The position numbers were made by a program, and so were the translations under genes. Positions 1 to 5,081 of a DNA stretch of 6,456 nt are shown one piece after another (the stretch's first letter is position 1; every line of letters begins with the position of its first letter). The DNA comes from Deltaproteobacteria bacterium (GTDB lineage: Bacteria > Desulfobacterota > Binatia > UBA9968), in NCBI GenBank assembly GCA_016184235.1, contig JACPDC010000302.1, positions 1-6,456 on the forward strand, read 5' to 3'. The notes below the pieces were generated by a model. That model saw nothing but the letters and a program-made list of their open reading frames with translations. It searched no databases and was not told the DNA's origin.

Positions 1-15
1 CTTAATAAGTCTGGA

Positions 16-133
16 CACCTTATCCAGAGTGGTGGAGGGATTGGCCCTTCGAAGCCACAGCAACCGGTCCCATCGTTAAGGTGGGGTGCTGGTGCTAATT
101 CCCACCTCGCCTAGGGCGGGGGAAGATAAGGTG
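16..133 (+). promoter_or_regulatory. SAM-I (S-box) riboswitch aptamer
   Basis: This is a cis-acting RNA that binds S-adenosylmethionine and lowers expression of downstream genes when SAM is plentiful. The core S-box signatures are visible in order: AGAGTGG with GGAGGGA near 26-41, GGCCC and GAAGCC near 43-56, GCAACC at 60-65, and GGTGCTAATTCC at 91-102. The closing P1 helix is a perfect 9-bp pairing of 16-24 (CACCTTATC) with 125-133 (GATAAGGTG). P3 can form from 69-74 with 80-85, and P4 from 106-111 with 115-120 around a TAG loop. Only about 15 bases lie upstream, so the promoter is cut off by the window edge; TAATAA near 4-9 might be part of a -10 but cannot be tested. The class assignment is firm. 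Control of the following operon is inferred from orientation and position. Confidence 0.96.
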
Positions 134-154
134 AGGTGCAAACCTCTTCTTATC
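125..154 (+). promoter_or_regulatory. Antiterminator hairpin of the SAM riboswitch
   Basis: The 3' strand of the aptamer P1 helix can re-pair with the 5' arm of the terminator. GATAAG (125-130) pairs with CTTATC (149-154), and GAGGT (133-137) pairs with ACCTC (142-146), around a GCAA loop. This hairpin uses bases needed by P1 (125-133) and by the terminator stem (141-149), so the structures exclude each other. The logic is the usual S-box one: without SAM the antiterminator forms and transcription continues; with SAM P1 holds GATAAG, freeing the terminator. The pairings are seen directly; the switching behaviour is inferred from the family. Confidence 0.85.
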
Positions 155-176
155 CAATGGGAAGAGGTTTTTTTTT
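141..176 (+). terminator. Intrinsic terminator, expression platform of the SAM riboswitch
   Basis: A 9-bp perfect stem, AACCTCTTC (141-149) with GAAGAGGTT (161-169), encloses an 11-base loop and is followed by a run of T residues to 176. It sits directly after the aptamer, and its 5' arm overlaps the antiterminator, so it is a conditional terminator rather than the end of an upstream gene. Confidence 0.93.
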
Positions 177-183
177 GGTCTAC

Positions 184-305
184 GGCGAATGAAAAAGGCT
201 CATCTGCGGCGTTGCGCTCGGCCGACTCGCTACGACGTACTATTTGAGTACGCCTCCGCTCGTCGTTTGTCGCGCGCCTTGCATCTGAAACCTTTTTGCT
301 TCGCC
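184..305. repeat. Imperfect palindromic repeat, probable dispersed intergenic element
   Basis: The outer arms are 184-198 and 291-305: the right arm, reverse-complemented, matches the left at 13 of 15 bases (both contain GGCGAA and AAAAAGG). The centre is a perfect 5-bp stem GTACT/AGTAC (237-241 with 247-251) around ATTTG. The flanks of that centre (223-241 versus 247-265) pair at roughly 13 of 19 positions. The spacer arms contain CATCTG on the same strand twice, at 201-206 and 282-287, which breaks the symmetry. No coding potential is evident. Its size, symmetry and intergenic position fit a REP/MITE-like dispersed repeat, and the GAAAAAGG...CATCTGCGGCGTTG pattern resembles repeats I recall from environmental genomes. 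Copy number cannot be judged from one window. It lies inside the riboswitch leader and would fold into a long RNA hairpin before the first gene. Confidence 0.6.
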
Positions 306-324
306 TCGAATACCAGATGGGAAG

Positions 325-1119
325 ATGACGGTGCGTCTTACACCTGAGCAGATCGAGCGCTACAGCCGCCAAATCATGATTCCCGACGTCGGCGGCACAG
401 GACAGATCCGCCTCCGTCAGGGCCGGGTCTTGATCATCGGGGCCGGCGGGCTGGGATCTCCGGCGGCCTTTTATTTGGCCGCCGCGGGAGTCGGCACCCT
501 GGGGCTCCTGGACAGCGACCGCGTCGATCTCTCCAACCTCCAGCGGCAAATTCTGCATTCGACGGCGGACCTGGGCCGGGAAAAGGTCGCCTCCGCCAAG
601 GACAAGCTCGCCCGGCTCAACCCGGAGGTGGAGATCCTCGCCTTTCCCGTGCGCCTGGACGAAAAAAACGCGGCGGAGCTCATTACCGGCTATGATTTCA
701 TCGTCGACGGCAGCGATAATTTCGCCACGAAGTTCTTGGTCAACGACGCCGCTGTGGCCCTCGGCAAAGCGTTTTCCCACGCCGGGATCGTGCGCCTGCA
801 GGGCCAGACCATGACCGTGATTCCCGGCAAGAGCGCCTGCTACCGCTGCCTGTTCAAGGACCCGCCCGCTCCGGGCGAGATCCTCAACTGCCAGCAGGCG
901 GGCATCCTCGGGGCGATTGCCGGGACCATAGGCTCGATCCAGGCCACGGAAGCGATCAAATACCTGATCGGCATGGAAGAAGAACTGCTGGTGGATCGCC
1001 TGCTGGCCTACGATGCCAAAGCTATGAGGTTCCATACCGTCGAAGTGCGACGAGATCCCCGGTGCATCGCCTGCGGCGACGACGCAAAGGGCGAGCGGAA
1101 GCTCCGTTCCATGGCTTGA
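325..1119 (+). CDS. moeB: MoeB/ThiF/HesA-family E1-like adenylyltransferase (sulfur-carrier activating enzyme)
   Basis: Cytoplasmic enzyme that uses ATP to adenylate the C-terminal glycine of a ubiquitin-fold sulfur carrier, so that sulfur can replace AMP and give a thiocarboxylate. At 264 aa it is a single-domain E1. Family features are present in order: RYSRQ at 12-16, nucleotide-binding GAGGLG at 39-44, the acidic/NLQRQ segment at 63-75, DGSDN at 128-132, zinc-binding CxxC pairs C172/C175 and C247/C250, and C189 near the position of the conserved cysteine of ThiF-type enzymes. There is no C-terminal rhodanese domain (unlike MoeZ), which suggests sulfide or a separate donor supplies sulfur. 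It is the first gene after the SAM riboswitch. The likely partner is the CysO-like carrier two genes downstream rather than MoaD or ThiS, since no molybdopterin or thiamin genes are nearby. The start is uncertain: GGGAAG at 319-324 abuts ATG 325 but is well spaced for GTG 331. Confidence 0.9.
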   Translation: MTVRLTPEQIERYSRQIMIPDVGGTGQIRLRQGRVLIIGAGGLGSPAAFYLAAAGVGTLGLLDSDRVDLSNLQRQILHSTADLGREKVASAKDKLARLNPEVEILAFPVRLDEKNAAELITGYDFIVDGSDNFATKFLVNDAAVALGKAFSHAGIVRLQGQTMTVIPGKSACYRCLFKDPPAPGEILNCQQAGILGAIAGTIGSIQATEAIKYLIGMEEELLVDRLLAYDAKAMRFHTVEVRRDPRCIACGDDAKGERKLRSMA

Positions 1120-1135
1120 GCAGAAAGGAAGAACC

Positions 1136-2404
1136 ATGAGTTTCGTCAAAGGACTTCAATGCAGAGAATGCGGCCAGGGGTACCCCAAGGAACCGCTGCA
1201 CGTTTGTGAAACCTGCTTCGGTCCCCTGGAGATCGTCTATGACTACGACGGGATCAAGAAATCGATCAGCCGGGAAAAAATCCTTTCGCGCCCGAAGAGC
1301 CTGTGGCGCTACCGGGAGCTTTTGCCGATCGACGGAGAGCCCCAGGCCGGACTCTATTCGGGCTTCACGCCGCTCGTGCGCGCCCACAGGCTGGGAGAGG
1401 CCCTGGGCGTAAAAGAGCTCTATATCAAAGACGACTCGGTAAACCATCCTACGTTCTCGTACAAGGACCGGGTGGTTTCGGTGGCCATCTCCAAGGCCAT
1501 CGAGTTCGGATTCGATACGGTTTCGTGCGCCTCCACGGGTAATCTTGCCAACTCGGTCGCCGCGCACGCGGCCAAGGCCGGTCTGAACTGTTACGTCTTT
1601 ATTCCCGACGGCCTGGAACAGGGGAAAATCATCGGCTCCGCCATCTACGGGCCGCGCACCATCTCGATCAAGGGGAACTACGACGATGTCAACCGGCTGT
1701 GCAGCGAGATCGCGGACAAGTACGGCTGGGCCTTCGTCAACGTCAACTTGAGGCCCTACTATGCCGAGGGGGCGAAGACGCACGCCTTCGAGATCGCCGA
1801 ACAGCTCGGCTGGAAGCTCCCGCGCCATGTGGTGGTCGCATCGGCCGGAGGCACCATACTCCCCAAGCTCGCCAAGGCCTTCAAGGAGCTCAAGCAGGTC
1901 GGACTGATCGACGGCGGCCATTGCAAGATCTATTCTGCCCAGGCGAGCGGTTGCGCCCCCATCGTCCAGGCCTTAAAGAAAGGCACGGATCTCATCAGCC
2001 CGGTGAAGCCGAACACCATCGCGAGCTCCATCGCCATCGGCAATCCGGCGGACGGCTACTACGTGCTTCAGGCGGTGCGGGAATCCGGCGGATGGGGCGA
2101 GGCGGTCACCGACGAAGAGATCCTCGATGGCATCAAGCTTCTCGCGCGCACCGAGGGAATCTTCACCGAGCCGGCGGGCGGGACCGAAGTGGCGGTGGCA
2201 AGAAAGCTGATCCAGCAGGGAAGGATCCCGCGCGACGAATCCATCGTCATCAGCATCACGGGCAACGGGTATAAGACCCTCGAGGTGGTGGCGCGGAGCG
2301 TGGAGCAGCCCTTCAAGATCCAGGCGAGTCTGGCAAGCTTCGATGAGCTTTACCTCCAGCTTGCCCAGCCGGCCCAGGGAAAGGCGCTGGCAGGCGAAGG
2401 CTAG
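1136..2404 (+). CDS. thrC: Threonine synthase-like PLP enzyme with N-terminal zinc ribbon (divergent clade)
   Basis: Fold-type II PLP enzyme, 422 aa. Classical threonine synthase converts O-phosphohomoserine to threonine. An N-terminal rubredoxin-like zinc ribbon is formed by C9/C12 and C24/C27. The PLP lysine is K110 in NHPTFSYKDR (103-112). A substrate-loop motif CASTGNLANS spans 131-140, a PLP phosphate-binding SAGGT lies at 236-240, a conserved NTIASSIAIGNP at 293-304, and ITGNGYK at 374-380. The family assignment is secure, but the lysine motif departs from the NPTGSFKDR seen in standard class-II threonine synthases: the Gly is Phe, and His-Pro precedes it. It follows the E1 gene by 16 bases with a good Shine-Dalgarno (AAAGGAAG, 1124-1131) and lies between the E1 and the sulfur carrier under SAM-riboswitch control. 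That setting makes a sulfur-transfer role (homocysteine from O-phosphohomoserine) a reasonable alternative to threonine synthesis. This role is inference; ordinary threonine synthase remains possible. Confidence 0.85.
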   Translation: MSFVKGLQCRECGQGYPKEPLHVCETCFGPLEIVYDYDGIKKSISREKILSRPKSLWRYRELLPIDGEPQAGLYSGFTPLVRAHRLGEALGVKELYIKDDSVNHPTFSYKDRVVSVAISKAIEFGFDTVSCASTGNLANSVAAHAAKAGLNCYVFIPDGLEQGKIIGSAIYGPRTISIKGNYDDVNRLCSEIADKYGWAFVNVNLRPYYAEGAKTHAFEIAEQLGWKLPRHVVVASAGGTILPKLAKAFKELKQVGLIDGGHCKIYSAQASGCAPIVQALKKGTDLISPVKPNTIASSIAIGNPADGYYVLQAVRESGGWGEAVTDEEILDGIKLLARTEGIFTEPAGGTEVAVARKLIQQGRIPRDESIVISITGNGYKTLEVVARSVEQPFKIQASLASFDELYLQLAQPAQGKALAGEG

Positions 2405-2415
2405 AAAAGCGCGCC

Positions 2416-2444
2416 TTGAAAGGTTCCCGAGGAAGGTTTATAAA
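2416..2444 (+). promoter_or_regulatory. Candidate internal sigma70-type promoter ahead of cysO
   Basis: TTGAAA at 2416-2421 and TATAAA at 2439-2444 are separated by exactly 17 bases; each matches the sigma70 consensus at five of six positions. They lie in the 72-base gap after the threonine synthase-like gene, the largest gap inside the operon, and 33 bases before the cysO start. Transcription would begin near 2451, just upstream of the strong ribosome site. It would let the cysO-cysM-NIL segment be expressed even when the SAM riboswitch terminates. Not shown experimentally. Confidence 0.6.
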
Positions 2445-2476
2445 AAGTATCCATAGGGTCTTTAAGGAGGCTGACT

Positions 2477-2755
2477 ATGACGGTGCGTGTTCGTGTACCA
2501 ACGCCCCTTCGCAAATTCACCAACGGGGCCGATGAAGTGAATGGCCAGGGCGGCAATGTCCGGGCCCTGGTGGAAGACTTGGACCGGCAGTTTCCGGGGA
2601 TCAAAGAGAGAATCTGCGATGAAACGGGAAAGGTCCGCCGCTTTGTGAATGTCTATGTCAACGGCGATGACATTCGCTTCTTGCAGAACTTGGAAACCTC
2701 TCTTAAAGAGGGGGACGCCATCTCGATTGTCCCCGCCATAGCAGGCGGGGCCTGA
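2477..2755 (+). CDS. cysO: CysO-type ubiquitin-fold sulfur carrier protein (MoaD/ThiS family), C-terminus Gly-Gly-Ala
   Basis: Small beta-grasp protein, 92 aa, that carries sulfur as a C-terminal thiocarboxylate. The start is well marked by TAAGGAGG (2463-2470), six bases before ATG. The overall pattern matches mycobacterial CysO: an N-terminal strand MTVRVRVPTPLR, a central RFVNVYVNGDDIRF segment (55-68), and a terminal SIVPAIAGGA (83-92). The resemblance is closer to CysO than to MoaD or ThiS. The protein ends Gly-Gly-Ala rather than Gly-Gly. In Wolinella HcyS a comparable extra alanine must be removed by a JAMM-type metalloprotease (HcyD) before adenylation, so this protein is probably made as a proprotein. 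No such protease lies in the window. The cysteine synthase gene starts 20 bases downstream, which supports a CysO/CysM pair charged by the E1 encoded upstream. Confidence 0.9.
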   Translation: MTVRVRVPTPLRKFTNGADEVNGQGGNVRALVEDLDRQFPGIKERICDETGKVRRFVNVYVNGDDIRFLQNLETSLKEGDAISIVPAIAGGA

Positions 2756-2775
2756 GATTTGGTCGAGATCCATTC

Positions 2776-3777
2776 ATGATTACCTCCATCACCGCCCGCG
2801 CATTGGCCCGTGAAGCCGCCATGGAGCCCAGGGTCGTCGCTTCCGTTCTCGATCTGGTGGGCAACACCCCGGTGCTTCAGATCGGCAGGATCGCGCAGGG
2901 ACTTTCCCCGGCGGTACGAATCTTCGCCAAGCTGGAGGGCTTCAATCCGGGCGGCTCGGTGAAAGACCGTCCGGCCCTGAAGATGGTCCAGGAAGCGATC
3001 CGCTCAGGAAAACTCGCCGCGGGAAAAACCATCATCGACTCGACTTCGGGAAACACGGGCATCGCCCTGGCGTTGATCGGCAGGGTCCTGGGCTATCCGG
3101 TGGAGCTGGTTATGCCCTCCAACGTGAGCACCGAGCGGAAGCGCATCATCGCGGCGCTCGGGGCAAAAATCATCTTCAGTGATCCGCTGGAGGGATCGGA
3201 CGGCGCGATCCGCCTGTGCCGCAAGGTCCTGGAAGAAAACACCGACAAATACTTCAAGCCCGATCAATATTTCAACCCGATGAACCCGCAGGCCCACTAC
3301 GAAACCACCGGTCCGGAGGTCTACCGCCAGACGAGCGGGGAGATCACCCACTTTATCGCCGGGATCGGCACCGGCGGCACGATTATGGGTGCCGGCCGAT
3401 ACCTAAAAGAGAAAAACCCGAAGATCCGGGTCATCGCGGTCGAGCCGGACGATGCGCTGCACGGGCTCGAAGGATTAAAACACATGGCGAGCTCCATCGT
3501 ACCGGGGATCTACGACGAAAAAGCGCTGGACGAAAAAATCGCCATCTCCACGGAAGACGCCTATGCCATGGTCTACCGGCTGGCTCAGGAAGAAGGCGTT
3601 CTGGTCGGGCAGTCTTCCGGCGCTGCCATGCATGCTACTCTGCGGATTGCCAGGAAACTCAGGTCCGGCACTTTGGTGACGGTCTTTCCCGATTTCGGCG
3701 ACAAGTATCTGACCACCAATCTTTGGGTGGGATGGCGTGACAAGATGTCGGTCGGGAATCTCAACTTTTCCATTTGA
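2776..3777 (+). CDS. cysM: CysM-type cysteine synthase (probable O-phosphoserine / CysO-thiocarboxylate dependent)
   Basis: PLP fold-type II enzyme of 333 aa, in the cysteine synthase/cystathionine beta-synthase family. It would join sulfur to an activated serine; the paired CysO gene predicts the carrier thiocarboxylate as sulfur donor. Visible landmarks are VGNTP at 28-32, the PLP lysine K63 in GGSVKDR (59-65), TSGNTG at 90-95, phosphate-binding GIGTGGT at 196-202, and GQSSGAA at 278-284. Aligned by eye on the downstream VP(x)xYD element, K235 falls where mycobacterial CysM has Arg220, which contacts the phosphate of O-phosphoserine; ordinary CysK has an uncharged residue there. This favours O-phosphoserine as acceptor but rests on a remembered alignment. 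ATG 2776 has only a weak GAG upstream. ATG 2821 would give a 13-residue lead before VGNTP, closer to the family norm, but has no ribosome site. The stop overlaps the possible upstream start of the NIL gene. Confidence 0.9.
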   Translation: MITSITARALAREAAMEPRVVASVLDLVGNTPVLQIGRIAQGLSPAVRIFAKLEGFNPGGSVKDRPALKMVQEAIRSGKLAAGKTIIDSTSGNTGIALALIGRVLGYPVELVMPSNVSTERKRIIAALGAKIIFSDPLEGSDGAIRLCRKVLEENTDKYFKPDQYFNPMNPQAHYETTGPEVYRQTSGEITHFIAGIGTGGTIMGAGRYLKEKNPKIRVIAVEPDDALHGLEGLKHMASSIVPGIYDEKALDEKIAISTEDAYAMVYRLAQEEGVLVGQSSGAAMHATLRIARKLRSGTLVTVFPDFGDKYLTTNLWVGWRDKMSVGNLNFSI

Positions 3778-3788
3778 ATCGCCCAGCG

Positions 3789-4046
3789 ATGAAACGCCAA
3801 AAAGAAAAAGTCTGTGAGAGAATCTATCTGACCTTTCCGAAGGAGCTGGTCAAGGAGCCGATCGTCTGCCTGCTGGCGAAAGAATTCGACATCGTCTTCA
3901 ATATCCGGGGATCGACGGTCACCCCGGAGATGGCCCTGGTGGCGCTGGAAATCGACGGCGAGCGCGGGGAAGTGGACAGGGCGGTTCACTGGCTCAAAGA
4001 AAAGGGCGTCATGGTCGAGCCGATCGAGAAAAACGTCATCGAGTAA
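3789..4046 (+). CDS. Free-standing NIL domain protein
   Basis: Small 85-residue protein that is essentially one NIL domain: IYLTFPKELVKEPIVCLLA, an NIRGSTVTPEMA segment, and a closing HWLKEKGVMVEPIE. NIL domains form the regulatory, methionine-binding C-terminus of the MetN transporter ATPase. They also occur fused to ferredoxin in proteins tied to anaerobic homocysteine synthesis. Here there is no ATPase and no CxxCxxC cluster motif, so it is neither of those. As the last gene of a SAM-riboswitch operon it may sense methionine or another sulfur amino acid, or act as an accessory to sulfur transfer; this is inference. ATG 3789 is chosen. An in-frame TTG at 3774 would add five residues and overlap the cysM stop. 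Neither has a clear ribosome site, so translation is probably coupled to cysM. Confidence 0.8.
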   Translation: MKRQKEKVCERIYLTFPKELVKEPIVCLLAKEFDIVFNIRGSTVTPEMALVALEIDGERGEVDRAVHWLKEKGVMVEPIEKNVIE

Positions 4047-4111
4047 TTCTGATCAGTGCAGGGAGACCGAGGAGCGATGAACGAAGTCAGGCGAAGTTTA
4101 TTGGCAGGCTG

Positions 4112-4582
4112 CTATTGGACTGTGGCCGAGATAGATAAGATCAAGACGCCTTCCTCGTGAGCCGGCCCGCCCAGGAGAAAATTTCCCCGGTTGCGTATCC
4201 TCACCGTGGTATCGAGGAGAGGCTTCTCCCCTTCCTGCAAACGCACCTTTAACGAGACGCGACTGTTGCGGTACTCTTGAGGCATCACCGCCAGAGTGCG
4301 CCCCCCGGGGATCTCGAACAGGGCGTTGCCGTTCCACGGCACCTTCTGGCTCTCCTCTTTGACCAAACGATACGAGCTGTATTTGATGACCTCGAGCTGG
4401 TTCTTCATTTTCGAGAGCTTGGCGTCGAAGTCATCGCTCTCATTGCTGGCAAGGATGGTCCCGATGCTCAATTGAACTCCCTGCGGGGCTTTCTCGCCGG
4501 CGGGCGCGCTCACGCTCAACGGCAAAAGAAAAAGGCTAAAAAGCAGGGTCCTTCGCAGTCGGCTCTCCAGAAGCTTCATCAT
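4112..4582 (-). CDS. Exported protein of unknown function, third gene of an ECF sigma operon
   Basis: 156 aa with a clear Sec signal peptide: basic start (MMKLLESRLRR), hydrophobic core LLFSLFLLPLSVSA, and probable cleavage after A26. The mature part has no membrane segment and no cysteine, so it is probably a soluble periplasmic or secreted protein. A central block near 41-80 (IGTILASNES, then LEVIKYSSYRLV) is followed by a beta-rich half with IPGGRTLAVMP (91-101), TTVRIRNRG (125-133) and LLGGPAHEEGVLILSISA (136-153). I do not recognise a named domain. The start overlaps the anti-sigma gene by 47 bases. AGGA stands five bases before the first of two adjacent ATG codons, so residue 1 or 2 may be the true start. 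The overlap indicates co-translation with the sigma/anti-sigma pair. It might be an extracytoplasmic partner or target of that system, which is a guess from position. Confidence 0.75.
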   Translation of the reverse strand: MMKLLESRLRRTLLFSLFLLPLSVSAPAGEKAPQGVQLSIGTILASNESDDFDAKLSKMKNQLEVIKYSSYRLVKEESQKVPWNGNALFEIPGGRTLAVMPQEYRNSRVSLKVRLQEGEKPLLDTTVRIRNRGNFLLGGPAHEEGVLILSISATVQ

Positions 4583-5081
4583 CTTCTTCCTGACTCTCGA
4601 ACAGCCAGATTACCGTCGTCTTGGTCTTGCTCTCGCGGAGCACCGCCACGTTGAAGCCGTGGCCGTCGATGGAGTCCACCGCGGCAACATTGCCCCGATT
4701 CACCCCCCAGCGCCATCCGGGAGCATACTGTACCAGAGAAAAGATCGCCAACAAAAAAACGATCGCCACCGGGACCGCCCAAGCGATCCTCTGGGGATAA
4801 AAGGCCGGACGCGCCCATTCCCAAAGACGCGCCTGCCGGGGCCTCTCTTCCGAGATCCGCCGGCGGACGCCGTCCCAAAAAGGCTCAAACGCGACCCGGG
4901 AAGCCTCCGTTTCCAGGACACCGCTCAGCACCACCTGGACCCGCTCCAGTCGTCGCCTTTCCCCTGAGCACGAAGGACAGCCTTCCACGTGCCGTCGGAT
5001 CTCCTCCGCGTCGGCATGACCGAGCTCTCCGTCGAGCCAAGCCCCGAGAGAATTCTTGACCGTTTCGCAATTCGTCTTCAC
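4536..5081 (-). CDS. Zinc-binding (ZAS/zf-HC2) membrane anti-sigma factor
   Basis: 181-aa single-pass inner-membrane protein that should hold the cognate ECF sigma factor inactive. The cytoplasmic N-terminus has the full zinc anti-sigma ligand set: C5, and H31, C35, C38 in the HxxxCxxC arrangement. One hydrophobic segment at about 98-118 (IAWAVPVAIVFLLAIFSLVQY) separates this from a roughly 60-residue outer part containing VAAVDSIDGHGFNVAVL and TTVIWLFES, then an acidic tail. The start is GTG at 5081, and its GTGA overlaps the sigma gene stop by four bases, so the two are translationally coupled. The intact Cys-His-Cys-Cys set could make it redox- or metal-responsive, as in RsrA-like proteins, but the signal is not known. 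Confidence 0.88.
   Translation of the reverse strand: MKTNCETVKNSLGAWLDGELGHADAEEIRRHVEGCPSCSGERRRLERVQVVLSGVLETEASRVAFEPFWDGVRRRISEERPRQARLWEWARPAFYPQRIAWAVPVAIVFLLAIFSLVQYAPGWRWGVNRGNVAAVDSIDGHGFNVAVLRESKTKTTVIWLFESQEEDDEASGEPTAKDPAF

Noticed and set aside
76..1149. Long minus-strand open frame (357 codons) opposite the leader and the E1 gene
   Set aside because: It runs antisense through the SAM riboswitch, the palindrome and a well-supported E1 gene, and its translation shows no recognisable motif. High GC leaves such antisense frames open by chance.
1022..1921. Minus-strand open frame of 299 codons opposite the threonine synthase-like gene
   Set aside because: The plus strand carries clear PLP-enzyme motifs throughout; the antisense translation is an Arg/Val/Asp-rich mirror with no family features.
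2477..2755. Assignment of the carrier as MoaD or ThiS (molybdopterin or thiamin synthesis)
   Set aside because: No moaE, moaA, thiG or related gene is nearby; the adjacent cysteine synthase and the RFVNVYVN...VPAIAGG pattern point to a CysO-type carrier.
4047..4111. Possible bidirectional terminator between the two convergent operons
   Set aside because: The gap contains a short CTGATCAG palindrome but no GC-rich hairpin with a T run on either strand.
4077..4160. 27-codon plus-strand frame (MNEVRRSLLAGCYW...) after the NIL gene, with GAGGAG just upstream
   Set aside because: The ribosome site is too close to the ATG, the peptide matches nothing I know, and its second half lies antisense to the end of the exported protein gene. 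It might be a small peptide or gene remnant, but the evidence is too thin.
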